A DNA stretch of 64,000 nucleotides from Selaginella moellendorffii (lineage: Eukaryota; Streptophyta; Lycopodiopsida; Selaginellales; Selaginellaceae): assembly GCF_000143415.4 (NCBI RefSeq), contig NW_003314280.1, positions 1,408,152 through 1,472,151 of the forward strand. Direction: 5' to 3'. The notes under the pieces were generated by a model. It saw only the letters and a program-made list of their open reading frames with translations, had not been told where the DNA came from and did no database searches. The first letter of the stretch is position 1; each line of letters begins with the position of its first letter. The position numbers and the translations under genes were made by a program. Shown piece after piece: positions 44,501 through 56,132 of this stretch.

Positions 44501-47500
44501 GATTTCGCATCTTTAGAATTATCACCAGTTGATGGGCGCACGTTGACGGACTTCATGCACACACGAGGCCTCAGAATGAGATCCCTGGGTCGGGTGGTAA
44601 GTCTTTTGTTTCTTTCTCTTTCTTCATATGCAAACTTTTAATTATTTGGCTTTTTGTTTGATAGAGTAGGCTGAACTCTCGAAAAATCTTCCACACATTC
44701 AGTCTCTGTGTGTTCATGAGATGGTTGTTCGAGCGTTCAAGCATGTACTTCGTGCAATGGTTGCAGCTGTCACGCATCCATCCGAACTAGCAGTCTCAAT
44801 CGCCGTCGCACTCAATGCAATGCTGGGAACTCCTTCCAAAGAGTCCATGCTCGAGTCCTCCAATACGTCCGAGCTTCTGACTTGGAAATGGTTGGAAGCC
44901 TTCACCTTGAAAAGATTTGGCTGGACACTGTCAGTTGATCCTCGGCCCGAGTTAAGAAAGTATGCAGTTCTTCGTGGCATTTGCCATAAGGTAAACGTAA
45001 ACTGTCTGCTTTTACTCTCTAAATTGTGTTTTCAGGTTGGTGTGGAAATCGCACCTAGAGATTACGACTACCAATCTCCTAACCCCTTCAGTAGCGCTGA
45101 TATTATCAGCATGGTTCCAGTTTATAAGGTACTTTTTTTCTCTGTGGTAACCGTAAATGATTATATTATACGGCAGCAAGCGGCTTGTTCATCTGCGGAC
45201 GGACGGACACTGTTAGAATCGTCAAAAACTGCCCTGGATAAAGGAAAGTTAGATGATGCGGTTGCTTACGGCACGAAGGTATTTACGATGTTTCTTAAAC
45301 GTATGCTAATGCCATTTTTGTAGGCTTTGGCGAAACTGGTGGCTGTCTGCGGTTCTTATCACCGAATGACTGCCGGAGCTTATAGTCTTTTGGCAGTGGT
45401 ATTGTATCATACAGGGGATTTCAATCAGGTCTGGTCTTGTCACTTGCGGTTTTATACAATCTAAACGTTTGTCGACGCTTCTCAGGCTACCATCTACCAA
45501 CAAAAGGCTTTAGACATCAATGAACGCGAGCTTGGCTTGGACCATCCGGATACCATGAAGAGCTATGGAGATCTGGCTGTCTTTTACTACCGGTTGCAGC
45601 ATACCGAACTAGCTCTGAAGTACGTTCTTTTGTGATTCTTTTTAATTGATGACCTTAACCTTCTTTACAGGTATGTCAACCGGGCCTTATACCTCCTTCA
45701 CCTGATCTGTGGACCCTCCCACCCGAACACAGCAGCTACATATATCAACGTTGCAATGATGGAAGAAGGTCTAGGGAATGTGCATATAGCGCTTAGATAT
45801 CTTCACGAAGCTTTGAAATGCAACCAGCGACTTTTAGGAGCGGACCACATCCAGGTAAAGATTGGGGAACGTTTAAACTGTTCTGAGTTCTAATTTTTTG
45901 GATTTTAGACGGCCGCTAGCTACCATGCCATAGCTATCGCCCTTTCGCTAATGGAAGCGTACTCCCTCAGTGTACAGCACGAGCAAACAACGCTTCAAAT
46001 CTTGCAAGCTAAGCTTGGTCCTGATGACTTGCGCACACAGGTACTAACTTATTTGCGAGTGCACTATTTTATTCGATTTGTTCTTTTTCTTTCATTATGT
46101 AGGATGCAGCTGCTTGGCTGGACTATTTCGACTCAAAAGCTGTAGAGCAGCAAGAGGCTGCACGAACTGGGGCACCAAAACCAGATGCTTCAATCGCCAG
46201 CAAAGGTCATCTCAGGTATAACTCGGTCCATGTAAGAAATCATGCTTGAAACAAATATGACGATACTCGGAATGTGATGCTCAGTGTTTCAGATTTGCTA
46301 GAATACATCAACGCTGAAGCAGAACTCAAAAGAAAGGAGTTGGAGAACATCAAACGCAAACCAAAGCGTTCAAAAGTACGTCCTTCGCTTTTATGCATTT
46401 GCTCAATAATAATAATATTTTTTTTGCAGCCTTCTAAAGGTCTCTCAAGTAAGCCATCAGATGAGGGAGCTGATGAGGATCAGAGCTTCTCGGACACAGA
46501 CTCTGCGGAATCACCACGCGAAGCTCCACCGGACGTTATTTTAAACGAACCTGCAACGGTAGAGAATGGCAATCACATCATGGAGGATAAGAAAATAATG
46601 GTACCGCCATCCACAGCGATGGAGGACACGTATCTCTTCGAGGACGATGGGTGGCAAGAGGCAATGCCTAAAGGACGGCATTTGAACGGGGCTGTCAAGA
46701 ACTTCTGGCGCAAAGGATCAAATGGTTTCACAAGGAACAACAATCGCAGGAACTTGCTAGCCGCTGGTCAGAATAAGGAGCAGCAGCCTCTTGTGCAAGC
46801 TGCCGGTAAAAGGAAAGTCACAATTTCGTCAAATAATGGCGCTGGAAACTCCCCGACGGGTGGAACGGCAGCACCGACGGTCAAAACAGAGCTGGGTTAC
46901 CGCAAGCTCGGAAAGTTTTTCAATAACAGGTCTCCCTCCAGCAATGGCTCAACGCATAACGTGCCCGAGCTTTCAACAGTAACTTCTCCGCAGTACACAA
47001 TCAAACGAGTAAAGAGCAGTAGCAATCAAGCGAAGGTAGCCAGTGTGGATCCTGAGACGGCCTCTGTGTCGTCCTCTTCTTCAGCTGGAGTACCGTCGGA
47101 ACCGCCAAGATTAGCTTCCTCTGGCAAGGGACACTTTTCCTACAAACAAATAGCATTGGCACCACCCGGGACATGCACGAGTCCACCACCTATTGTGGAC
47201 AACAAGACTCAGTTGGAGGAATCATCTAAACCGGAGGCTACAGAAGTTCAAGCAAAAGACGTGGATGGTACTGAACGTGACGCTTCTCCGGACCGCCACG
47301 CACGGCCTTCGCAGCCAGCTGAGGATGCAAACTCTAAATCATCTGGTGTGGAGGAAGTGGGGACGACGGCCGAAACACAGCAAAGTATGGCTGAGGAAGT
47401 CGGCGACTCCTTGGACGTGGAGGACCAGCAGACAGACTCGGATGGAGGATCGTCAAAGAGGCTTTCTGCCGCAGCGCCACCGTTCAGTCCCATCGCCAAT

Positions 47501-48484
47501 CCCCCCAACGTGGAGAGCCCGACAGGACCGGCAGTGGTCGTCACTCCGTTCAAGGATGGAAAGAGTTTGCCAAACGCAAACTTGTCGTCACAGGCGGCTG
47601 TTACACAGACGACAGTCGCAGTCACTCCCATCAAAAAGTCCTCTCAGTTTCATCTCGGCAGAGGTCCAGCGAGATCACAAGGTCCTTTCAACTCTACGAA
47701 GAGGACTTACGTTTTCGCTCCTCGAACGCCTCAACCTCAGCCTGTGGTACAGATACCGGAAGAAGCTCAGCAACCATCCGAAACAGTATCAAAGTCGGCC
47801 CCAGTGACTCCCAACACAGGTGCCGAGTTCAGTCCCGGTGGGAGGAAGATGAACCCAAACGCAGCGGAGTTCGTTCCCGGAAAGCCGTGGTTTTCGTCGC
47901 AGCTGCTGGATTTTCCTCCTCTCGTTAAAGGTGACCCCCGCCAACTTATGGTTGCAGTACCGGTTTACCAGTACAGCAGTGAGCTCGAGATGGAATACGC
48001 TGCCGCTGCCGCCGCTGGCGCGCCTCAGAACTGCCTCATGATGGAGCCCATGGTTCCCATGGGATTCGAGAGTGCTCCTCCACCTCCTCCAGCCGAGGAC
48101 ATCATCAAAACTCTCGAAGGCAGTGGTGAGGCAGAAATGCCAGTAGCAGCAGCAGAGGGGACGAGCAGTGTCACTCCGGCATCAACCTCTGGCTCTACTG
48201 CGACGAAGCTGTGGGCCGACCTTGCAAGCGAGAGCGAGTCCGAGGGCGACGAAGCTCTTCACGGCACTCACGAATCAAATGGTACACAAGCTAACGGTGA
48301 GGCCACCACCAACAAAATTGCCGAGAACGGCAGCGATGCACGAAGCACGACAGAGTCGTCCTCCGGCGACGTGTGTTTCGAGCACAGCACCCGTGCGCAT
48401 CACAAAGGCTACGGGGGAATGGTGCACAGACCCGATGGCGGAGATTGCATCCCTCCAGTGCAGCCGGTTGTGATCGTGAGGTAA
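41554..48484 (+). CDS. REDUCED CHLOROPLAST COVERAGE (REC)-type CLU-domain protein
   Basis: Twenty-three exons, all GT-AG and in phase, 1886 aa. Exon starts: 41554, 41728, 41845, 41990, 42130, 42655, 42777, 42966, 43064, 43637, 43854, 44377, 44495, 44670, 45036, 45177, 45324, 45486, 45671, 45909, 46103, 46285, 46430. The N-terminus ([31 protein letters not shown], then [19 protein letters not shown]) is nearly that of Arabidopsis REC1 (At1g01320). The CLU core follows ([110 protein letters not shown]). Next are TPRs (about residues 960-1160) and a long disordered tail of about 700 residues. REC proteins are nucleo-cytosolic and set the fraction of cell volume filled by chloroplasts. Fission-defect CLU paralogues (FRIENDLY) differ at the N-terminus. 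Confidence 0.9.
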
Positions 48485-49129
48485 CCAGCCTCGCTATAGT
48501 CTAGCTCACCCGGCGAAGTACAGGCCAGAGTGACGAGAATGAAGAAGACGACGACGAATGACGCCGATAAGCTTAGCTTCAATCAGCGAAATCAAGCCGC
48601 CAGCTAAGAGCAAAGCATGCAGCTCTCGAGGATAATTTGCCGGGGTGGTGGTTTGCTAGATTCAATTTTTTGGAGTGATTGATCCGAAAGAAGAAAAATG
48701 GGAGATGGAGCAGCAGTAGTAGTAGCAGCATTGGGAGCATCAGCAGCAGCAGCAGTGGCAGCAAAACTTAGCCAGTGTCAGAACTGGGAAAGAAAAGGAA
48801 TACGAAAGAGCTCTCTCTCGCTCGTCTCCTTGCGAGCTGCTGATATCCAGTCCGTGTGACCTCAAGTACTGGGACATGTCGGCATCACTAGTTACTGGAT
48901 TAGTTCAGTATCATCGGCTTTGGTTTCCTGGAATGGAGTGGCTTACGGAATGGTCAGATATTCTGGGAGGAAGTGATAAGATAGAGACGGAGAGAGATGC
49001 GAGACCGACGAAGATGCCTGCTGAGCTACGCGACGAAAGGCTAAAGATCAAGTCTTTGGGAGAGAAGGACAAGACTGGAGGAAGAAAACTCGAGATTAAT
49101 CATCGCTGGTATCATCTCATCATCTCAAC
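48485..49129. other. Convergent 3' gap
   Basis: About 640 bp between the REC-type stop and the ATL stop. It has short (AGC)n-like runs (about 48700-48760) and no gene; it should hold both 3' UTRs. Confidence 0.5.
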
Positions 49130-50023
49130 TCAGTCTGAATCAACAACGTAAGCTCGGCTATGTACACTCTGGCCGTCCTGATCGTCGGAAGCTCGCTCCC
49201 CGGCCTCCTCGACCTGAGTACTCTCCGGATCGACGACTACGACTTGCTCTAGCTGGCTCTGGTGGTGGTGGTGGTGGTGGTGATGAGCTCCAGACTGCTG
49301 CTGCTCAGGCTGGTGATGATGGCGACGGTGTTGGTGTGGCACAGCTGCTGTGGTTTTCTCCGGACTGCCTGGAACGAGCAGTGCGTTACGACAGATTGGA
49401 CACGAGGTGTGCGAGTGGAGCCACTGTTCGATGCACTTTCGGTGGAAGCCGTGGCTGCAGTGTGGGAGGATGCGAACCATCTGGCCGTTCCGGAAGTCGC
49501 TGAGGCAGATCATGCACTCGGTCCAGCAGCCGCCGCAGCCGCTGGTGTCGCTCTCGGCCTTTTCCCGCAGCGACGATGATCCATACCTCACCAGCTGGAA
49601 GGATTTGATTATCTTTTTGGTCAGGCCCGAGGCTGGCTGCTGCTGCTGCTGCGGCTGCGGCTGCTCCTCGTCGCCCAGTGCCGCGGTTTCTTCCGGCTGC
49701 TCGTGGTGAGGATTTTGGTTTTGGTTGTCGGCGCTGCTGCCATTGCATTTGATGTTGTCCCAGGGAATGGCGCAGATGATGACGCACAGGAGGATAGCAA
49801 TGAAGATCATGGTGACGTGAAGAGCCGTGAATCTCATGGGAGAGGAGGAGGAGGAGGAGGGAGAAGTTCTTGGGAAAGAAGCTGCGTTGATGCCATTGCC
49901 ATTGCTGACGGAGCTTGAGGCTGGAGGAGAAGGCCATGGAGGTGCCAAGTCTTCCATCACCACAGCAATGTCAGAGGATGAGGAAGGAGAAGGAGGCATG
50001 AGGAGCAGCAGCAGCAGCAACAT
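49130..50023 (-). CDS. ATL-type RING-H2 E3 ubiquitin ligase
   Basis: Single exon, 297 aa from the ATG at 50023; a second ATG at 49999 would lose the leucine run. A membrane span lies at about residues 67-86 (LHVTMIFIAILLCVIICAI). The basic segment KKIIKSFQLVRYG follows, then a RING-H2 domain: C-x2-C (CMIC), LSDFRNGQMVRILPHC-x-H-x2-H (CSHGFH), KCIEQWLHSHTSCPIC. The Pro before the fourth and Trp after the sixth ligand position are those of ATL ligases that use E2 enzymes at membranes. The C-terminus has a long His run from a CAC repeat. ATL members act in defence and hormone responses; the substrate is unknown. Introns are normally absent in this family. Confidence 0.9.
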   Translation of the reverse strand: MLLLLLLLMPPSPSSSSDIAVVMEDLAPPWPSPPASSSVSNGNGINAASFPRTSPSSSSSSPMRFTALHVTMIFIAILLCVIICAIPWDNIKCNGSSADNQNQNPHHEQPEETAALGDEEQPQPQQQQQPASGLTKKIIKSFQLVRYGSSSLREKAESDTSGCGGCWTECMICLSDFRNGQMVRILPHCSHGFHRKCIEQWLHSHTSCPICRNALLVPGSPEKTTAAVPHQHRRHHHQPEQQQSGAHHHHHHHHQSQLEQVVVVDPESTQVEEAGERASDDQDGQSVHSRAYVVDSD

Positions 50024-51072
50024 CCTTCTACACTCTTTTCTGGAGGAATCAAAGGAGAAAGAATAAAGAGGGAGGAGAGAGAGAGAGAGAGGTGTGGAAG
50101 TAACTTTCAAGGAAGAAGTCCCTCATGTAGTAGTAGTACCATTTTGATGATTGAAGTGATTCTCCTCCTCCTCCCTCCTCCCCTGTTGGCCTGCAAGCTT
50201 CCTCCAAAATATCCTCACAAACAATTTGATTGGGAATGAGATTTCCTGGGAGCTCCAAGAACAAAAATTTGTCACCTGGAAAACGAGCTAACCTTCTCCA
50301 AAATCCCAACAACACAAAAACAAAGACACACCCCCACCACCACCACAGCTTACAATCAAACCAGAAAAACTTGTCTTCTCTGTTCTCCCATAGCCAGACC
50401 CTCTTCCTTCTCTCCCTCCCCCCCTCGCAATCTCTGTTGCCTTGCAGAAAGAGAGCATTTACATTTACTATGGTTCAACTACCTCTGTGGAGAGAAAAAA
50501 AAGAGAGGGACAGAGAAATGAGAGAAATTCTGGATACTTGTGATTCAATTCATCTCCTTGATCCTAGGACCACAGGAGACTAAATCGCTCCAGTCCCCTT
50601 CTTCTTCTACCGCTCATCCCTTCAAATCAGAAAGAGAGGAGAGCTCCTTTCAGATGTGAAGCGCCTTTTGGCTTTGACACACACTCTTCTTTTCCCTCTT
50701 TGTTGCGGAGCTGTAAGTAATGCCCGGGCTCTCTGGATCTCGAGTGCGCGCGCGTGTCTAAACGTCGGTGTGTGCGTACATTGTAGTTGAGGGAGAGAAG
50801 TTTGCGAAACTCCCCTGGCCACTTAAATTCTCCGCACTCTCCACAAGTCCCCTTCCATGGGATTAAAGAAAGCATAGACTAACCAAACCACGTTTCCTCT
50901 AGCATCTGCCTCGCAAAGATCACTGCTTCTCCACCACCACAAGAAAGAGAGTGCCATCAATCTCCACTCCCTCTTTCACATTTACGTGAGAGCCCACCAT
51001 TGCGGGCCTAGGAACGTAGCCCCTGACCCTTGAGAGCGACACAAAGAACACACAAACAAATAGAATTTTGTG

Positions 51073-51104
<32 letters not shown>
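51073..51104. repeat. (CT)n(CA)n microsatellite
   Basis: About ten CT units run directly into about six CA units. Its reverse complement structure recurs at 51265-51303. Confidence 0.85.
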
Positions 51105-51264
51105 TAGATCAGTGTTTTGAGGCCAGAGGTAATAAGCGTGAAGAGAAGGTGGCGGCTTTGATTTTGTGAATCAGTGCGTGAGTAAAAGAGAAGAGTGAAG
51201 AATCATGTGCATTTTCCTGGGAACGGCAACTGGTGTATTGAATCTCTTGAAAGCGAAAGATCTC

Positions 51265-51303
<39 letters not shown>
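51265..51303. repeat. (TG)n(AG)n microsatellite
   Basis: About ten TG units run directly into about nine AG units; inverted relative to the tract at 51073-51104. Confidence 0.85.
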
Positions 51304-52235
51304 TTAGAGATTACTCAAAAGTGCAGGCCAGAAGGGATTGGGAGAGGAAGACTTTGAGTCCATTGGCAAGGCCGTAAATGAGACGTTAAGACGTGCTCAA
51401 ATATCTGGCGATTCATCTCTACATGTGGTCTCGGCATGGATCGCGACAGTGATCTCGGAACTGCAAGCTTCTGGACCTTCGCATTTGTTTATCGTTCAAC
51501 CGACGAGAGATACAGGCGAAAAAAGAAGGGAAAGAAAAGGAAACAAGGATATAGATTGTCTACCAGCGATGACCATGGGTCTAATATATAAGCGTTTCTT
51601 GTCTCATCTCTCACCTGGGGGGGTTTTTTGGGGAAATCTCCAAATCATTCACGCCATTTGCAACGTTGCAGCGTGACAGGCACAGCCACAAACAGATGGT
51701 GATATCGCTTCACCCCACGGAGCAAAAGTGCTACAAGGGACCCTCCCGGAAGAAGTGACCATTTTAAGGTCTTCTCCGTATTTTCGCTTTCTCGTTTCTC
51801 GGACAGTTTTGGGGGCCAAGAGCAACGTAGCCAAGCCAAATTCTTCGAGATATAAAGCAAAAAAGAATAAAGAATATAGCTCGTGGAACAGTGATTGACT
51901 CCCCACAAATGCTCATTTCTCCACGCCAAAGCATCTTTCCATCCTGTTCGTATTTGCCTTCTTATAATTCTTTTTATCGTCTGTCAGGTGCGCTTTGTGG
52001 GCGTACGAATCTAAGCCCGCGCACGCACCAGCAACAAGAACAAGAGCCCACACAGAAGCAACACGAGAAACAACCAAAAGTTCTTCCTCACGATCATGAG
52101 GCCTCGTTGCGAGTTTAAGATAGGGAAAAAGCCACGAACAAGATCTAGGGAGGAGAGTGGAAAATGATTTAGAATGACATCGACAAACACCTCTTCCAAA
52201 ACCCCAGTGCCTTAGTTTGGAACTGGACGACCTGT

Positions 52236-52568
52236 TCAAGCAAAGACTAGATCGAAAACAACCAAGAAAAACTTTGCACAAGTAGTTCCAGAGGGAACGT
52301 TGATCCCACACTCAAGGGGCAGGACGAGCGCCTTTCCAACTGAGAGGCCGGCCCTGGGCGTCTCGGGCCCTGACACGGCCTGGCAGAGGCAAACTTGGGA
52401 GGTTTTGGAGATGGAGTCGCAGCAAGCAGCGGTGGGAGCCTGCCTGGGCCCTGTGGCCTTGATCGCGGGAATGCAAGGCTGTATATCCGCCAAGAAGCAG
52501 TAGCCATTCCCCATTTCCACCATGGGCAGCGCCGCAAACACCACCAGAAGCACCACCACCTTCGCCAT
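52236..52568 (-). CDS. Small secreted lipid-transfer-type 8-Cys protein
   Basis: Single exon, 110 aa from the ATG at 52568. Residues 1 to about 22 are a signal peptide (KVVVLLVVFAALPMV). The mature part has the eight-cysteine motif of the plant LTP/2S-albumin superfamily in order: C...C, CC, CxC (VCLC), C, C. It is like the LTP_2 group of non-specific lipid transfer proteins and xylogen-like proteins. It ends in a hydrophobic stretch (FFLVVFDLVFA), which could be a weak GPI-type signal, though a clear omega site is not seen. Proposed role: apoplastic lipid binding. Family level is solid; subclass is not. Confidence 0.78.
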   Translation of the reverse strand: MAKVVVLLVVFAALPMVEMGNGYCFLADIQPCIPAIKATGPRQAPTAACCDSISKTSQVCLCQAVSGPETPRAGLSVGKALVLPLECGINVPSGTTCAKFFLVVFDLVFA

Positions 52569-53567
52569 TCCTGTTCTTGGGCTGACGATCCCAAAAGCTC
52601 GGAAGTCTCCCAAACTAGTATAGATGATCCCTGGCTTGGATCGATTGGATTTGTTTTTAAATCCTGGAGCGCTGTGGAGGAACGATCGCGCTGTGGGATT
52701 TTAGCTGGGGATACATGATCTTCTGCCACCCACACTAAGCTTGTGGAGCGAGCACGTTACGAGCGTGAAATCGCGCCTTCTTTGTCCCGATTCGCGGGCT
52801 TTTCAAACTTTTAAATAGCTTAACTTAGGGTTTAATGTAGAGCTTTGTTTGGCGCGGCGATGTGTAGGAGGAATCCATGGCCCGAGAACAAGGGCTTGAG
52901 GAAGGGGCTGGCTCGCGAGCACAGCGCCCTCATCCTCTTGAGGATCCGGCTAGAGAAGAGAGGAGGAATCGCCACATTGAATCGCTTGACTCGCAAATTC
53001 CGCCTGCTCACTCTGATGTGTTGGTACGAAGAGCGCGAGATTCTCCTCTGCTGCTGCCGCTGGCTGCTACCGGCGCTGCCCGGGAAAACGCGAGCCCAAA
53101 TCTTCCTCGTCACCGGCATAATTGCCGCTGCTGAGCTGCTGCTGCTGCTGCTGCTGCTGCTGCTACCACTTGCGGAATTGAATGGTGGTGAAATGTATCC
53201 TTAGCTCCAACCAAGGCGCTTGAATGTGACCCTGATCCTGCCGAAGAACTCACCGCAATTGAGAGCCCAGCACGAGATTGCGACTTGCAGTTGCGCGCTG
53301 GATTCGTGAGAGGCAAGGCGTCGAGATCGGTGCTGCCTGAGGGAAGAATAAGGGGGAGCGTGACCGCGATCGGCAACGAATGCTGCATCCATAAAAACAG
53401 AGCACCATCAATGTGATGGATTGACCCCGCTGACCAAACCAAAGAACTTTGAGCTACCTCTCTTTTGCAGACTTTATTTCTCCCGGGCCTTCACGCGGCT
53501 TGCACCGATTTTAAGAGGTGGTGGTCGACCCGGAATCAATGATCTTCCACCACCGCGGATCAACGCC
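52569..53567. other. Spacer upstream of the LTP gene and PPR 5
   Basis: About 1 kb between divergent ATGs. A plus-strand open frame from 52860 to 53204 (115 codons) is rich in Arg/Leu and ends in poly-Leu made by a (CTG)n run at 53136-53164; it has no recognised family and may be chance. The PPR 5 reading frame stays open upstream to about 53421 without an ATG before 53568. Confidence 0.45.
53136..53164. repeat. (CTG)n microsatellite
   Basis: About nine uninterrupted CTG units between the LTP gene and PPR 5. Confidence 0.85.
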
Positions 53568-56084
53568 ATGTCCTTTTCACAGCTACCAAGCATTGACTCC
53601 AGGAGCCTGCCTTTTAGAACTCGCAGGCTCCTTGCCGGAGAATCGCGGCCGGATGGTGTCGAGCATGGCGACGATCAGCTGGAGAGCTTCATCCGGGTGG
53701 TGAGATCCTGCACCAGTTCCAAGAACCTGGATGAGGGCCGACGGATCCATCTGAGGATAGCGAGGAGCGAGCACAGGAGTAACAGGTACCTTGCGAATTT
53801 GCTGATCGAGATGTATGGCAAGTGTGGCCGCATTGCCGACGCTGCCAAGGTCTTTGATCGGATCCAGGAGCCCAATGTCTTCTCGTGGAACATCATGTTT
53901 GGAGCGTATGCCCAAAACGGGCATATCGAGGAGATGAAAGAGCTGTTTGATCGGATGCCCGAGAGGGATGAGGTTGCCTGGAACGCCATCGTCTCGGCCT
54001 ACGCTCAAAACGACGACCTGGAGAAGGCAAAGGAGATGTATGAGATGATGCCAAGAGCAACGGTAGTGGCCACGAATACCTTGATCGTGGCCAATGCAAG
54101 GAATGGCGATCTCGCGGAGGCCGATCGACTATTCCAGGGACTGGGCCGGAAGAAGAACATCGTTTCTTGGACTGCGATGATCACGGCCTATGCTCAGGCA
54201 GGCCTGGCGCTCAAGGCCAAGGCGATTTTTGACTCCATGGATGCCCGATGCAAGGATTCCCTGGCCTGGAACGCGATGATCCAGGCGTACTCCCAGACCG
54301 GCCATTTCCAAGAAGCGATGGAGCTGCTGGAGAGAATGCCGCACAAGGATGCCGCTTCTAGCACGATCCTCATCGCGGCACTCGCGCAGCAGGGATTCTT
54401 GAAAGAGGCCATGGATCTGTTCGAAAGAATGCCGGATCCCAAGAATATGGTTGCCGCCACGGCCTTGCTCCGCGCATCTGACCTGGGGCATGCGGAGCTG
54501 ATCTACCACAGCATGCCGGAGCGCGATCTCGTTGCCGAGAACGCGATGCTCCAATCTTACTGCGAGAATGGCTGCCTGGAGGATGCCAAGAACTTCTTCC
54601 ACCAAATGCCGGAGCGAAATATCTTCTCCTGGAGCTCCATCGTCTCTGCGCTCGCCCTAAACGGCCATCTCCAAGAATCCACTCGCTTGCTAAAGAAAAT
54701 GCCCGAGATGAGCCTCGTGGCGTGTACGGCGTTGATCACTGCGTACGGCCAATCCGGTGACATGGACGCCGCGTGGCGGATATTCGACGAGATGCCCTGC
54801 CACAGCGTGGTGTCATGGACGGCCCTGGTCGCGGCCTGCGGAAGGAACGGTCATTTGGAGGAATCAAAGCGAATCTTCGACGCAATGCCGTACCGCAACC
54901 TAGTGACGTGGAACGCCATCGTGGCAGCGTACGGACAGAATATGCTTATAGACGCCGCGAAAGCCTCTTTCGATGCGATGCCGGAGTGGAACATTCCGTC
55001 GTGCGTCACGCTGCTGGCGGCATATTCTGACAGGGGGAATCTGGAAGATGCTACGCGGACATTCTCTTCCATGCCCGAGGTGAACGCCATGGCGTCTACC
55101 GCGATGCTCTCCGCGCTCGCGGCAAATGGCCGGCTGGACGAGGCGAAGGATATCTTCGAGAGCATTCCAATCCGGGGACTCGCGACCTGGAACGCGATGA
55201 TCACTGGATTCGTCCAGGCTGGGGATCTCGCCAGCGCGCGATCTCTGTTCGATCGAATGCCCGAGAGGGATCTCATATCCTGGAGCGTTATGATCGCAGG
55301 CTACACCGAGAGTGGGGGTACACACGCGGAAGCCGTGAGCCTGTTCGATTCGATGCCCGTCCGCGACACAATCTCTGGTAACGCGCTCATCGTTGGCTAC
55401 GCTTCGCAAGGGGATTTGGAGTCCGCCACCGCGATCTTCAACCGGATGCCGCAGCACAGCGCGATCTCCTGGGCAACGCTGATCAAATCTTATGCCCAGG
55501 CCGGGCATCTGGATCTCGCCGACGCAATGCTGCGCGAAATCCCCTACCCTAATCTCTTCGTCTGGAACGCAGTGATCGTGACATATGCCCAATGTATGAA
55601 GCTCGACAGGGTAAAGCAGGTGTTCGATTCCATGGACGAGCGCAATGCAGTGACGTGGAATACCACGCTAGCAGCACATGCCCACAATGGGCATATTCTC
55701 CAAGCCGAGGCTCTCTTTAAAACCATGCCAGATCCAACGTCGGTGTCTTACAACGCAATGCTTAGCGGCTATTCGCAGTTTGGAGAATGGAGAGACGTAG
55801 CATTGACGCTGGCAGCTATGAGCTTATGTGGTTTCCAACCGGACGAGGTAGCTCTCACGAGTATTCTTTCATCTTGCAGCCACGAAGGCTCTATCGACAA
55901 GAGCCGCGAGTATTTCTCGTCTGCGGTGGTGGACTATGGCCTAGATTATCTCCCCGAGCATTTCTTCGCGATGGTGGATGTCTTTGGGCGTGCTAGTCAG
56001 GCTAGGATGGCTCGAGAGCTTAGCAGCTGCTTGACTCACAAGGAACCTGTGAGAAACATTTCCTGGAGCATGCTAAACTTGTGA
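53568..56084 (+). CDS. PLS-class pentatricopeptide repeat protein 5
   Basis: Single exon; the first ATG of the frame is at 53568, giving 838 aa, the longest PPR protein here. After a Ser/Arg-rich N-terminus of about 50 residues (a possible transit peptide), RVVRSC...LDEGRRIHLRI and MYGKCGRIADAAKVFDRI open a run of about 22 PPR units. The C-terminal part has the L2/S2-like ALTSILSSCSHEGSI...VDYGLD segment but then ends at ISWSMLNL, so the E domain is essentially missing, unlike PPR 1-4. Three ATGCCC-N5-GGGCAT inverted repeats lie at 53908-53924, 55492-55508 and 55678-55694. The truncated end could be natural or a recent loss. Confidence 0.92.
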   Translation: MSFSQLPSIDSRSLPFRTRRLLAGESRPDGVEHGDDQLESFIRVVRSCTSSKNLDEGRRIHLRIARSEHRSNRYLANLLIEMYGKCGRIADAAKVFDRIQEPNVFSWNIMFGAYAQNGHIEEMKELFDRMPERDEVAWNAIVSAYAQNDDLEKAKEMYEMMPRATVVATNTLIVANARNGDLAEADRLFQGLGRKKNIVSWTAMITAYAQAGLALKAKAIFDSMDARCKDSLAWNAMIQAYSQTGHFQEAMELLERMPHKDAASSTILIAALAQQGFLKEAMDLFERMPDPKNMVAATALLRASDLGHAELIYHSMPERDLVAENAMLQSYCENGCLEDAKNFFHQMPERNIFSWSSIVSALALNGHLQESTRLLKKMPEMSLVACTALITAYGQSGDMDAAWRIFDEMPCHSVVSWTALVAACGRNGHLEESKRIFDAMPYRNLVTWNAIVAAYGQNMLIDAAKASFDAMPEWNIPSCVTLLAAYSDRGNLEDATRTFSSMPEVNAMASTAMLSALAANGRLDEAKDIFESIPIRGLATWNAMITGFVQAGDLASARSLFDRMPERDLISWSVMIAGYTESGGTHAEAVSLFDSMPVRDTISGNALIVGYASQGDLESATAIFNRMPQHSAISWATLIKSYAQAGHLDLADAMLREIPYPNLFVWNAVIVTYAQCMKLDRVKQVFDSMDERNAVTWNTTLAAHAHNGHILQAEALFKTMPDPTSVSYNAMLSGYSQFGEWRDVALTLAAMSLCGFQPDEVALTSILSSCSHEGSIDKSREYFSSAVVDYGLDYLPEHFFAMVDVFGRASQARMARELSSCLTHKEPVRNISWSMLNL

Positions 56085-56132
56085 GAGCTCAGCGAAGGAG
56101 ATTTAGCTGTCAATAGTTTTTGGAGTCGCGGT

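Larger units (their letters stand above)
50024..52235. other. 2.2-kb spacer with simple repeats
   Basis: Upstream of the ATL gene and downstream of the LTP gene. It contains the (CT)n(CA)n tract at 51073-51104 and its inverted counterpart at 51265-51303. An open stretch at 51338-51550 (GEEDFESIGKAVNETLRR...) has protein-like composition but no start, family or partner exon. Otherwise nothing was recognised. Confidence 0.5.

Noticed and set aside
52860-53204. Possible small DVL/RTFL-like peptide gene
   Set aside because: A faint REHSALILLRIRL and LMCWYE similarity is not enough; the DVL core motif is not matched and the tail is poly-Leu from a CTG repeat.
53421-53567. 49-codon N-terminal extension of PPR 5
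   Set aside because: The extension begins at a TTG, with no ATG in frame before 53568.
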